Below are positions 1-5,666 of a DNA stretch of 6,650 nucleotides, one piece after another. The translations under genes and the position numbers were made by a program. Under the pieces are notes generated by a model. That model was not told where the DNA came from, ran no database searches, and saw only the letters and a program-made list of their open reading frames with translations. The stretch is from the NCBI GenBank assembly GCA_035690905.1, contig DASSKA010000131.1, positions 1 through 6,650 on the forward strand, given 5' to 3'. Within the stretch, counting starts at the first letter, position 1. Each line of letters begins with the position of its first letter. The stretch comes from DASSKA01 sp035690905. GTDB taxonomy: Bacteria > Actinomycetota > Actinomycetes > Propionibacteriales > Nocardioidaceae.

Positions 1-1309
1 AGGGAACCGGTCCGCTGGCGCGGCTCAGCTCAGCTCCGTGGACGCTTTGGCGGTCGCGCCCGTGTCCGCCATGCCAGTCCAGGCACAACACGGCTGCGTC
101 GTCGCTGAGCGCGTGGCCGGTCGCTGCGAGGACCCGGTCAGCCAGGGCTCGAACCGCCTCACGAGGGTGGAGGGACCTGGTCTCGCTGATCACTTCAGCG
201 ATGTCGACCTCCACGGCCGTGCGCTCGAGCATGCCGTCGGTGACGAAGACGACCCGGTCCCCGGGCTGCAGGCCGAGCTGGCTAATCCCGTAGGTCGTGT
301 CACCGAACAGCCCGAGGGGAAGATCTACGCGAAGGCTCACCTCGGTCACGAGCGGACCGCGGGCGAGGTAGGGCGCTTCGTGGCCGGCGTTCACTAGGTC
401 CATCACGCCGGTGCGCAGGTCGACGCGGCCGATCAGCCCGGTGACGAAGTCCTCGAGCGAGGCGTTGGCCGCATGCTCGTACAGCGCCTGGTTCGTTGAG
501 GTCACCGCGTCCAGCAATGACGCCCCCTCGTTGCGGGCGTTACGCAGCCCGCCTACACACAGGGTCGCGTCCAGGGCGGCCTCAACGCCATGGCCCATCG
601 CGTCAGTCAAGGACAAGTGCAGGACGTCGCGATCCAGGCTGAAGTCGAAGGTGTCCCCGGCGACGGTCGCGGCGGGCTCCAACCAGCCCGCGAGCGTGAA
701 CGACCCCGCCTCACAAGTCTGCGGACCGGGAAGCAAGCGGCGCTGAATCTCCGACGACAAGCTCGAGCGCCGGGTCCGCTGTCCCCACTCGAAGAGATCG
801 GTGTGCCGCCGGTTCGCGATCACCACGAACGCCAGCATGTGTGCCAGCTCCGCGATCTCACCAAGCGTGCCGGTATCGGGACGGTCCGGCAGGGTCAGCT
901 CCAGGAGACCGATGACCTCGCCACGCTCGGTCACCGGGGCCAGCACCACCCACCCGTCGGAGTCCGCATGTCGTGGGTGGGGCGCGGCGACCTGGACCTC
1001 CTGTGTGCGCACCGCGCGCTCCGCTGGCCCGCCATCGAACGGCTCAACCGTCGCGGACTCCTCCATCGCACGCCGTTCCCCACTCACTACCGGGGAGTCG
1101 ATGTCGCCCCCGTCGGCGGCGTGGAGCTGGATGTGCGCCAGGCGCACGACGGCTCGCCCGGACAGGTCCGCGATCAGGAAGGACACCTTCGTCGCACCCA
1201 GGGCCAGGCCCAGCTCGCGGGTGACGGCCTCGACGGCGTCGACCGGCGATGCCGCCTCAGCAGCGGCCAACACGCTACCCAACCTGCGTGCGCCGTGCTT
1301 CGGTCCCAC
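1..1309 (-). CDS. GAF-like + PP2C/SpoIIE serine/threonine phosphatase (3' end cut by window edge)
   Basis: Likely a protein phosphatase of the RsbU/RsbP/SpoIIE type, which removes phosphate from STAS-domain anti-anti-sigma factors in partner-switching pathways. Read from GTG at 1309, the frame stays open for 436 codons to the left edge with no stop. Residues ~10-170 look like a GAF sensor (LGATKVSFLIADLSGR at 37-52, then GEVIGLLELTL at 130-140). A linker helix leads to SSEIQRRLLP (185-194), the usual entry to a SpoIIE domain. Metal-binding aspartates are present: AGDTFD (D219, D222; usually GGDFYD), TDAMGHG (D236), FVTDGM (D358) and SDDAAV (D403/D404). The catalytic core therefore looks intact and nearly complete, so only a short tail should be missing. 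The GTG is the first possible start because an in-frame TGA lies at 1315-1313; no Shine-Dalgarno precedes it. No transmembrane segment is seen, so it is probably cytosolic. The signal sensed and the substrate are unknown; no STAS or anti-sigma gene is in the window. Confidence 0.9.
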   Translation of the reverse strand, partial: MGPKHGARRLGSVLAAAEAASPVDAVEAVTRELGLALGATKVSFLIADLSGRAVVRLAHIQLHAADGGDIDSPVVSGERRAMEESATVEPFDGGPAERAVRTQEVQVAAPHPRHADSDGWVVLAPVTERGEVIGLLELTLPDRPDTGTLGEIAELAHMLAFVVIANRRHTDLFEWGQRTRRSSLSSEIQRRLLPGPQTCEAGSFTLAGWLEPAATVAGDTFDFSLDRDVLHLSLTDAMGHGVEAALDATLCVGGLRNARNEGASLLDAVTSTNQALYEHAANASLEDFVTGLIGRVDLRTGVMDLVNAGHEAPYLARGPLVTEVSLRVDLPLGLFGDTTYGISQLGLQPGDRVVFVTDGMLERTAVEVDIAEVISETRSLHPREAVRALADRVLAATGHALSDDAAVLCLDWHGGHGRDRQSVHGAELSRASGPVP

Positions 1310-1315
1310 TCGTCA

Positions 1316-1321
1316 AGCATA
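1316..1321 (-). promoter_or_regulatory. Putative -10 element of a leaderless promoter for the phosphatase gene
   Basis: TATGCT on the minus strand matches the actinobacterial TANNNT -10 consensus. Exactly six bases (TGACGA) separate it from the GTG start codon, so transcription would begin at or next to the G of GTG. This fits the absence of any Shine-Dalgarno sequence. No good TTGAC-like -35 is seen; the place where one would lie borders a palindrome at 1339-1355. The assignment is inference from spacing and motif only. Confidence 0.5.
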
Positions 1322-1338
1322 GGCGAAGACGAGTATGA

Positions 1339-1355
1339 CAGCCCGCCGCGGGCTG
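1339..1355. terminator. 17-bp GC-rich palindrome: possible terminator of the hydrolase gene or operator of the phosphatase gene
   Basis: CAGCCCGCCGCGGGCTG is a perfect inverted repeat: 8-bp arms around one central base, or as RNA a 7-bp stem with a 3-nt loop. It lies 39 bases past the stop codon of the dienelactone hydrolase gene (TGA 1397-1395). No U-tract follows, which is common for actinobacterial terminators. It also covers about -30 to -46 relative to the putative start of phosphatase transcription, where a regulator could bind. The two roles cannot be separated from sequence alone. Confidence 0.5.
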
Positions 1356-1394
1356 CGACGCGGGCCAAGCTTCGCGCTGCCGCGTTCCGCTCAG

Positions 1395-2063
1395 TCATCC
1401 GCCGGCGCGGTGCCGGACGTGCTCGTCGAAGAAGGCCAGTACCCGCCGCCAGGAGTCGGTCGCCGCGTCGGCGTCGTGGTTGCGCAGCTGGTCGTTGAAG
1501 AAGGCGTGCTTGGTGCCCGGGTAGATCTTCAGGTCGTACGGCGTGCTCGCGGCGGTCAGCTCGGTCTCAAGGACTCGGGCGGCCCTCGTGGTGAAATCGC
1601 GGTCCGGCCAGGAGCCGACGACCGGGCACATTCGCCGGATAGCCTCCCTGGGCCGGGGTGCCGAGCCGTAGAACGGCGCGATCGCCCTCAGCCGGCCGTC
1701 CGTGCACGCCCAGGTCAGCACGACGGAGCCACCCAGGCAGAAGCCGACCGCACCGAGGCGGCCGGCGTCCACGTCGGGGCGGCTGGCGAGCTCCCCCAGC
1801 GCGGCCTTGAGAGCCGGGACCCCGTAGTAGTCCAAGTCCCCGCGCAGCCCGCCGGCGAACATCCGAGCCATGCAGAGCGCCCGGTTGCGGCCCTGGAACA
1901 GGTCCACTCCGAGCGCGACATAGCCCTCGCCGGCCAACCGTCGGCAGACATCCCGGATGTTGTCGTTGAGGCCGAACGCCTCGTGGACGACCACCACGCC
2001 CGGATGCGGGCCGGCATCGTCCGGCAGGGCCAGGTAAGAGCTCTCCCCCGTCTCGGTCCTCAT
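1395..2063 (-). CDS. Dienelactone hydrolase family protein
   Basis: A 222-residue alpha/beta hydrolase. The family's type member opens the lactone ring of dienelactone to maleylacetate in chlorocatechol breakdown, but many actinobacterial members have unknown substrates. The family active site is visible: HEAFGLN (27-33) carries the glutamate E28 that partners the nucleophile, GFCLGG (107-112) has the cysteine nucleophile C109, DRDF (154-157) holds the acid (D156 most likely, D154 possible), and KHAFFND (185-191) gives the histidine H186. Length is close to the ~236 residues of Pseudomonas enzymes. There is no signal peptide or membrane helix, so it should be cytosolic. ATG at 2063 is the only reasonable start, because the upstream codons offer none. 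It lacks a well-spaced Shine-Dalgarno; a perfect palindrome ends one base before the ATG. No other aromatic-degradation gene is present, so pathway membership is open. Confidence 0.9.
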   Translation of the reverse strand: MRTETGESSYLALPDDAGPHPGVVVVHEAFGLNDNIRDVCRRLAGEGYVALGVDLFQGRNRALCMARMFAGGLRGDLDYYGVPALKAALGELASRPDVDAGRLGAVGFCLGGSVVLTWACTDGRLRAIAPFYGSAPRPREAIRRMCPVVGSWPDRDFTTRAARVLETELTAASTPYDLKIYPGTKHAFFNDQLRNHDADAATDSWRRVLAFFDEHVRHRAGG

Positions 2064-2064
2064 C

Positions 2065-2079
2065 GCCCCAGTCTGGGGC
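2065..2079. repeat. Perfect 15-bp palindrome before the hydrolase start codon, candidate operator
   Basis: GCCCCAGTCTGGGGC is a perfect inverted repeat with 7-bp arms around a central T. It lies in the 110-bp gap between the divergent hydrolase (start at 2063) and SHOCT gene (start at 2174), one base from the hydrolase ATG. A dimeric repressor bound here would block transcription or initiation of the hydrolase. Alternatively the RNA hairpin could hide the start region. No regulator gene is adjacent, so the operator role is inference. Confidence 0.4.
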
Positions 2080-2161
2080 CTCGACCAACGGTCCGGAAGT
2101 CTCGGTTGAGGGCTTTCGCCCCTACGCTGGCGACGCGCTCAGAAGCAGCATCGACGGTGGA

Positions 2162-2167
2162 AGGGAG
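2162..2167 (+). promoter_or_regulatory. Shine-Dalgarno site of the SHOCT-domain gene
   Basis: AGGGAG lies 6 nt before the ATG at 2174 and 9 nt before a second in-frame ATG at 2177. Both spacings are workable, so the protein may start at either methionine, a one-residue difference. Confidence 0.6.
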
Positions 2168-2173
2168 TCGCTG

Positions 2174-2431
2174 ATGATGTGGTACGGCGGCCCCGGATGG
2201 GGCTGGGGCTGGCTGGTGATGAGCCTGATGATGCTGGCCTTCTTGGTGCTCCTGGTCCTCGGCGGCATCGCACTGTACCGGGGCGTTCGGGACGGCGACC
2301 GTCGGCGGGAGGACCGCGGCGACGAAGACAAGCCGACGGCCGAGCAGGTGCTCGACGAGCGCTTCGCGCGCGGCGAGATCGACGTCGACGAGTACACCCG
2401 ACGCCGGGAGGTGCTCCGCTCCGGCGGCTGA
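2174..2431 (+). CDS. Small SHOCT-domain membrane protein
   Basis: An 85-residue protein with three parts. A short Trp/Gly/Met-rich N-terminus (MMWYGGPGWGWGW) comes first, followed by one hydrophobic helix at ~13-35. A highly charged linker (~37-54) leads to a C-terminal SHOCT segment at ~55-82 with the hallmark pattern AEQVLDERFARGEIDVDEY (56-74). SHOCT is a short C-terminal domain found on many small bacterial membrane proteins; its role is not settled, with oligomerisation or partner binding proposed. The protein is probably anchored in the cytoplasmic membrane with the SHOCT tail inside. It has a clear Shine-Dalgarno. Its stop lies 45 nt before the MFS transporter in the same direction, so co-transcription is possible, although the transporter may have its own promoter. 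Specific function unknown. Confidence 0.85.
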   Translation: MMWYGGPGWGWGWLVMSLMMLAFLVLLVLGGIALYRGVRDGDRRREDRGDEDKPTAEQVLDERFARGEIDVDEYTRRREVLRSGG

Positions 2432-2462
2432 GCCACCACCCGGGGGCACCGGCCCGGCTGAC

Positions 2463-2468
2463 TATGCT
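2463..2468 (+). promoter_or_regulatory. Putative -10 element for the MFS gene
   Basis: TATGCT lies 8 nt before the GTG at 2477, the same hexamer as at the phosphatase gene. No Shine-Dalgarno is evident in CGGGACCC between it and the GTG, so a leaderless or very short leader transcript is plausible. No -35 match is seen. A small GC hairpin (CCGGG at 2440-2444 pairing with CCCGG at 2453-2457) lies just upstream and could separate the two plus-strand genes. Confidence 0.35.
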
Positions 2469-2476
2469 CGGGACCC

Positions 2477-3640
2477 GTGACGGGGCAGGTGGAGGCGGCC
2501 ACCCGAGCGACGTACGTCGCCTTCATCGGCGCCGGCTTCGCCTTCGCGAGCTGGGCCTCCCGGATTCCCCAGGTCAAAGCACACCTGCACCTGTCCCCGT
2601 CCGAGCTCGGGCTGGTGCTGTTCGCGCTCGCGGCCGGGTCGGTGATATCGCTCCCGCTCTCCGGCCGGGTCGTGGGCCGCTGGGGCTCGCGGCGCGTCGT
2701 GGGTACGACGGCGGTGGCGCTTGCGCTGGGGCTGGCGGTCGCCGCGGTCGGGTACCTCTTCGGCGTGGTGCCCGTCGTGATCGGGCTCTTCGTGTTCGGA
2801 CTCGCCAACGGCGGCTGGGACGTCGCGATGAACGTGCAGGCCGCCGAGGTCGAACGCCGCGCCGGCAGCGCGATCATGTCCCGGTTCCACGCCGGGTTCA
2901 GCGTGGGCACGGTCGGCGGCGCGCTGCTCGGCGCGGTGATGGTCGCGTTCGACGTACCGGTGACCGCGCACCTGGCCGCAGTCGCGGTCGTGGTCGGGGT
3001 GGCGGTGCCGCTGTCCGTCCGCGGATTCCTCGCCGACCACCCGGTCTCGTCCGTGGCCCACCCCCGACGGGCCGCGTGGGCGCCCTGGCTCGAGCCCCGG
3101 ACCCTGCTGATCGGGGTGTTCGTGCTCGCGTTCGCGTTCGCCGAGGGCACCGGCAACGACTGGATCGGGGTCGCGGTCATCGACGGCTACCACGCCGCGC
3201 CGGTGCTCGGGACGCTCACGTTCGCCGCCTTCCTGGCGGCCATGACCGTGGGTCGGTGGTTCGGGCCGGCCCTGCTGGACCGCTACGGGCGGGTGCCCGT
3301 CGTACGCGCCATCGCCGTGCTCGGAGTGGTGGGCCTGGCCGTGTTCGTCCTCGGTGGGTCGACGGCCGCGGCGTTCGGCGGGGCGGTGCTGTGGGGGGCC
3401 GGTGTCTCGCTCGGCTTCCCGGTCGGCATGAGCGCCGGCGCCGACGACCCGGCCCGGGCGGCCTCCCGGGTCAGCGTGGTGGCCTCCATCGGTTACTGCG
3501 CGTTCCTCGCGGGGCCGCCGCTGGTCGGGATCCTCGGCGAGCGGTTCACCGTGCTGCACGCGCTGACCGCCGTCGCCGTACTGCTGGGCCTCGCGGCCCT
3601 CATCGCCTCGAGCGTCCGGCCGCTGTCAGTGACGCGATAG
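2477..3640 (+). CDS. MFS transporter, YbjJ-like
   Basis: A 387-residue integral membrane transporter with about twelve hydrophobic helices, roughly at 10-28, 45-63, 73-93, 97-115, 136-157, 163-182, 208-228, 240-262, 275-293, 297-316, 335-353 and 358-378. The MFS loop signature (motif A) is SGRVVGRWGSRR at 62-73, with a degenerate second copy FGPALLDRYGR at 262-272. Stretches typical of the YbjJ branch are GGWDVAMNVQAAEVE (112-126), SRFHAGFSVGTVGG (135-148) and AEGTGNDWIGV (222-232). The family is thought to move sugars or small metabolites by proton coupling, but no substrate can be assigned. The GTG start is the first after an in-frame TGA at 2459-2461 and has no clear Shine-Dalgarno. It follows the SHOCT gene by 45 nt and is convergent with the VOC gene. 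Confidence 0.88.
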   Translation: MTGQVEAATRATYVAFIGAGFAFASWASRIPQVKAHLHLSPSELGLVLFALAAGSVISLPLSGRVVGRWGSRRVVGTTAVALALGLAVAAVGYLFGVVPVVIGLFVFGLANGGWDVAMNVQAAEVERRAGSAIMSRFHAGFSVGTVGGALLGAVMVAFDVPVTAHLAAVAVVVGVAVPLSVRGFLADHPVSSVAHPRRAAWAPWLEPRTLLIGVFVLAFAFAEGTGNDWIGVAVIDGYHAAPVLGTLTFAAFLAAMTVGRWFGPALLDRYGRVPVVRAIAVLGVVGLAVFVLGGSTAAAFGGAVLWGAGVSLGFPVGMSAGADDPARAASRVSVVASIGYCAFLAGPPLVGILGERFTVLHALTAVAVLLGLAALIASSVRPLSVTR

Positions 3641-3681
3641 TTCGAGGAGGTCCCTCATGCACCGAGTATGCAGCGTCCTAC

Positions 3682-3694
3682 GCGGCCGTGCCGC
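3682..3694. terminator. Small hairpin in the convergent gap, possible weak terminator
   Basis: GCGGC at 3682-3686 and GCCGC at 3690-3694 form a perfect 5-bp GC stem with a CGT loop. It sits in the 75-bp gap between the stops of the MFS gene (plus) and the VOC gene (minus), where a bidirectional terminator would be expected. No T-tract follows on either strand. Such short GC stems are common by chance at this base composition. Confidence 0.25.
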
Positions 3695-3715
3695 AGGTCC
3701 AGGCGCAGACCGGGA

Positions 3716-4126
3716 CTACCGCGCGGGGGCGATGTCGACCATCCAGCGGATGCCGTACCGGTCCACGCACATGCCGAACTCGTCGCCCCACGGCTGCTTG
3801 TCCATCGGCATCGTGACGTCGCCGCCCCCGGACAACTTCTCCCAGTAGCCGTGCAGCTTCGCGGAGTCGTCGCCGCTCAGGCTGATCGACATGCTGTTGC
3901 CCGGGATGTGCTGCATGCCGTCGGGAGTGTCCGAGGCCATCAGCGTGAAGCCGTCCTCGGTCTCCAGGCTCGCGTGCATGATCTTGTCCGACTCGGAAGA
4001 GTCGCCCGCGCCGAACTCTCCGAACGTGCTCAGCGACAGCGTCCCGCCGAAAACATCCTTGTAGAACTCCATGGCCTGGCGGGCGTTGTCGGTGAAGCTG
4101 ATGTAGGGGTTCAGACGAGAAGCCAT
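3716..4126 (-). CDS. VOC (glyoxalase/bleomycin-resistance-like) family protein, PhnB-like
   Basis: A 136-residue protein of the vicinal oxygen chelate superfamily in its PhnB-like branch. The family marks are an N-terminal LNPYISFTDNARQAMEFYKD (5-24), IMHASLE (49-55) in the middle, and a C-terminal QPWGDEFGMCVDRYGIRWMV (111-130), matching the usual W-G-x-x-x-G-x-x-x-D-x-x-G-x-x-W pattern. Members range from metal enzymes to small-molecule binding proteins, and the reaction here is unknown. It should be cytosolic. ATG at 4126 was chosen because a strong GAGGAGG lies 4 nt upstream. The frame extends to an ATG at 4198, but that has no ribosome site, and the extra residues resemble nothing in the family. 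It follows narI by 81 nt on the same strand, so readthrough from the nar operon is possible, but its own strong ribosome site and the gap suggest an independent unit. Confidence 0.88.
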   Translation of the reverse strand: MASRLNPYISFTDNARQAMEFYKDVFGGTLSLSTFGEFGAGDSSESDKIMHASLETEDGFTLMASDTPDGMQHIPGNSMSISLSGDDSAKLHGYWEKLSGGGDVTMPMDKQPWGDEFGMCVDRYGIRWMVDIAPAR

Positions 4127-4130
4127 GATC

Positions 4131-4137
4131 CCTCCTC
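4131..4137 (-). promoter_or_regulatory. Strong Shine-Dalgarno that fixes the VOC gene start
   Basis: GAGGAGG on the minus strand lies 4 nt before the ATG at 4126 and sets the start there rather than at the longer in-frame ATG at 4198. It is the best Shine-Dalgarno match on the minus strand in this window. Confidence 0.75.
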
Positions 4138-4207
4138 GGTCGCATCGGTGCTCTTCTCGCGAGGCTAGCCGAGGGACGAGGCAGAAGGCATAGCCCAAGA
4201 GGCCCGA

Positions 4208-4951
4208 TCAGTACTTCGCGCCGATGCGCCGCCAGCGGCGGCCGCTGGTGCCCGGCTCGTTCGGGTGCGTCGCCGTACGGCTGCGGTAGACCACGTAGGG
4301 CCGCCACAGGTAGTACAGCGGGTAGCTCCAGGCGTGCACCAGCCGGCTGAACGGCCAGACCGCGAAGATCACCCAGGCGGCGGTCGCGTGCACCTGGTAC
4401 ATCACCGGCGCGCTGGTGATCGCCTGGATGTCCGGGTGCCCGACGAACAGGCTGCGGAACCAGATGGAGACGGTGTCGCGGTAGTCGTAGCCGCCGCCGA
4501 ACTCCTGGACCCCCAGCGTCAGGTAGATGCCGAGCAGGACGATGATGCCCAGCAGGATCAGTGCCAGGTAGTCCACGGCGCTGGTGGTGGCGCGCACCCG
4601 CGGGATCATGGTCCGCCGGAACACCAGGAAACCTGCGCCGATCAGCACCCCGATCGCCGCCAGCGACCCGGCGATCCCGGAGAAAGCGCTGTAGAAGCCC
4701 TCCGGGATGCCGATGAACTCCGTCCATGACTTGGGGACCAGGATGCCCAGCACGTGCCCGCCGATCGCCGCGAAGGTGGCGTAGTGGAACAGCGGGGCAC
4801 CCCACTTGAGCAGCCTGCGCTCCTGGAGCTCGGTGGACCGGCTGGTCCAGCCGAACTGGTCGTACTGCCAGCGCCACACGTGGCCGACCACGAACACGAC
4901 CATCGCCGCGTAGGGCAGGATCACCCACCACCACAGGTTCCAGGTGCTCAT
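4208..4951 (-). CDS. narI: Respiratory nitrate reductase gamma subunit (cytochrome b, NarI)
   Basis: The membrane anchor and quinol oxidase of nitrate reductase A. It takes electrons from menaquinol through two b haems and passes them to NarH. The 247-residue protein has about five hydrophobic helices (~8-27, 50-73, 88-112, 125-148, 184-207). The haem-ligand histidines fall where expected: H56 (PLFHYATF), H66 (GGHVLGI), H188 (YQVHATAAW) and H206 (RLVHAWSYP), nearly identical to H56/H66/H187/H205 of E. coli NarI. The C-terminal motif HAWSYPLYYLWRPYVVYRSR is also typical. Length is slightly above E. coli (~225 residues), with a short basic tail. The ATG is supported by GAGGG 6 nt upstream. It lies 49 nt after narJ and is the last gene of the nar cluster. 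Confidence 0.97.
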   Translation of the reverse strand: MSTWNLWWWVILPYAAMVVFVVGHVWRWQYDQFGWTSRSTELQERRLLKWGAPLFHYATFAAIGGHVLGILVPKSWTEFIGIPEGFYSAFSGIAGSLAAIGVLIGAGFLVFRRTMIPRVRATTSAVDYLALILLGIIVLLGIYLTLGVQEFGGGYDYRDTVSIWFRSLFVGHPDIQAITSAPVMYQVHATAAWVIFAVWPFSRLVHAWSYPLYYLWRPYVVYRSRTATHPNEPGTSGRRWRRIGAKY

Positions 4952-4959
4952 TCCGGGCC

Positions 4960-4984
4960 CTCGCGAAAGTCCGTGCGAAGCGAG
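4960..4984 (-). other. Short inverted repeat in the narJ-narI gap, touching the narI ribosome site
   Basis: CTCGC at 4960-4964 and GCGAG at 4980-4984 are perfect 5-bp complements separated by 15 bases. On the minus-strand transcript the second arm overlaps the GAGGG ribosome site of narI (4958-4962), so folding could dampen narI translation. The stem is short and may be chance. Confidence 0.2.
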
Positions 4985-5000
4985 CAGTTTCGTGGGGTGA

Positions 5001-5666
5001 TCATTGCTGCATCTCCATCCCGAGGAACTCTGGCGGGGCGAACGGCTCGTTGCCGACCGGGTCGAGGCCGACGTCCTCCTTCGGTGGACCGTCCGCGGCC
5101 AGCCGGCGTACGTCCGCGGTCTGCCGGTCGGAGAGGCCCGGCATTCCCGCGCAGACCGCGTCCAGCACCGCGGCGTACGGGCTGTCCTCCTCGTGCAGCG
5201 CCAGCCGCAGCAGCTCGAGCCCGGCGCGGTGCGCGACCAGCAGCCGGTGCCCCGCGCCGTCGGGCGCCACCGCGACGAACTCCAGCACCGCCGGAAGGTA
5301 GTCGGGAAGCTCGGCCTCGGCCGCCTCCCAGCCGGACTGCCGGTAGGTGTGCTTGAAGGCCAGCAGTGCCATGCCGCGCTGCCGGGTGTCGCCGTAGCGG
5401 TAGTAGGTCAGGTACGGCGAGCAGCGGCGGGTCAGGTCGAAGGTGTCGACGTGGTGCTCGGCCGCCGCGGAAGGACCCTGGTCGCGCAGCCAGCGCACCA
5501 CCCCGAGCAGCGGCTCGCGCCGCCCGGGCTCCACCTGCTCCAGGGCGGCCGTGACGTCGTCGAGCACCTCGTAGAGCCGGTCGTCCGGGTACTGCAGGAG
5601 CAGCGAGGCCACCTTGCACACCAGACCCTGGTCGGCGGGCACCGATGACTCGCGGCGGGCCCTCAT
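5001..5666 (-). CDS. narJ: Nitrate reductase assembly chaperone NarJ (delta subunit)
   Basis: A cytosolic dedicated chaperone that binds NarG, allows insertion of the molybdenum cofactor and Fe-S cluster, and holds back the NarGH complex until it docks on NarI. It is not part of the final enzyme. The 221-residue protein belongs to the TorD/NarJ helical family. The strongest signature is at 73-98: VDTFDLTRR followed by YLTYYRYGDTRQRG, then LAFKHTYRQSGW (102-113) and ELPDYLPAVLEF (119-130). The C-terminal tail (~190-221) is acidic and proline-rich, as in actinobacterial relatives. ATG at 5666 overlaps the narH TGA (5665-5663) as ATGA, with GAAGGG 8 nt upstream inside narH, so the two genes are probably translationally coupled. 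Confidence 0.96.
   Translation of the reverse strand: MRARRESSVPADQGLVCKVASLLLQYPDDRLYEVLDDVTAALEQVEPGRREPLLGVVRWLRDQGPSAAAEHHVDTFDLTRRCSPYLTYYRYGDTRQRGMALLAFKHTYRQSGWEAAEAELPDYLPAVLEFVAVAPDGAGHRLLVAHRAGLELLRLALHEEDSPYAAVLDAVCAGMPGLSDRQTADVRRLAADGPPKEDVGLDPVGNEPFAPPEFLGMEMQQ

Noticed and set aside
590..1498. 302-codon plus-strand open frame, and smaller plus-strand frames between 38 and 1322
   Set aside because: They are antisense to the phosphatase, whose metal-binding motifs are plainly readable on the minus strand. Their composition (Arg, Pro, Gly and Gln rich, no domains) is typical of GC-driven shadow frames.
2106..2128. TTGAGG (2106-2111) and TACGCT (2123-2128) as a promoter for the SHOCT gene
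   Set aside because: The spacing is only 11 nt, far short of the usual 16-19. TACGCT alone is a weak -10 candidate, and the small GGGC-TTTC-GCCC stem here is too short to call a regulatory element.
1395..2174. Plus-strand frame across the hydrolase gene
   Set aside because: It is antisense to a gene with intact Cys-Asp-His catalytic residues and shows no domain of its own.
2122..3180. 352-codon minus-strand open frame
   Set aside because: It is Ser/Thr/Pro/Arg-rich and antisense to the MFS gene, a typical shadow of GC-rich coding DNA.
2179..3816. 545-codon plus-strand open frame across the SHOCT and MFS genes
   Set aside because: It is the +2 shadow of both genes: arginine- and glycine-rich, with no family features, while the other frame gives a SHOCT segment and twelve helices.
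4140..4170. GGCTAGCC and CTCGCGAG short palindromes upstream of the VOC gene
   Set aside because: Eight-base palindromes with mismatched flanks are common by chance at this base composition.
4127..4198. N-terminal extension of the VOC protein from an ATG at 4198
   Set aside because: There is no ribosome site at that ATG, the extra residues match nothing in the family, and a strong Shine-Dalgarno marks the ATG at 4126.
3678..4934. 418-codon minus-strand open frame spanning the VOC and narI genes
   Set aside because: It is out of frame with both genes and its Arg/Pro/His-rich product has no recognisable motif.
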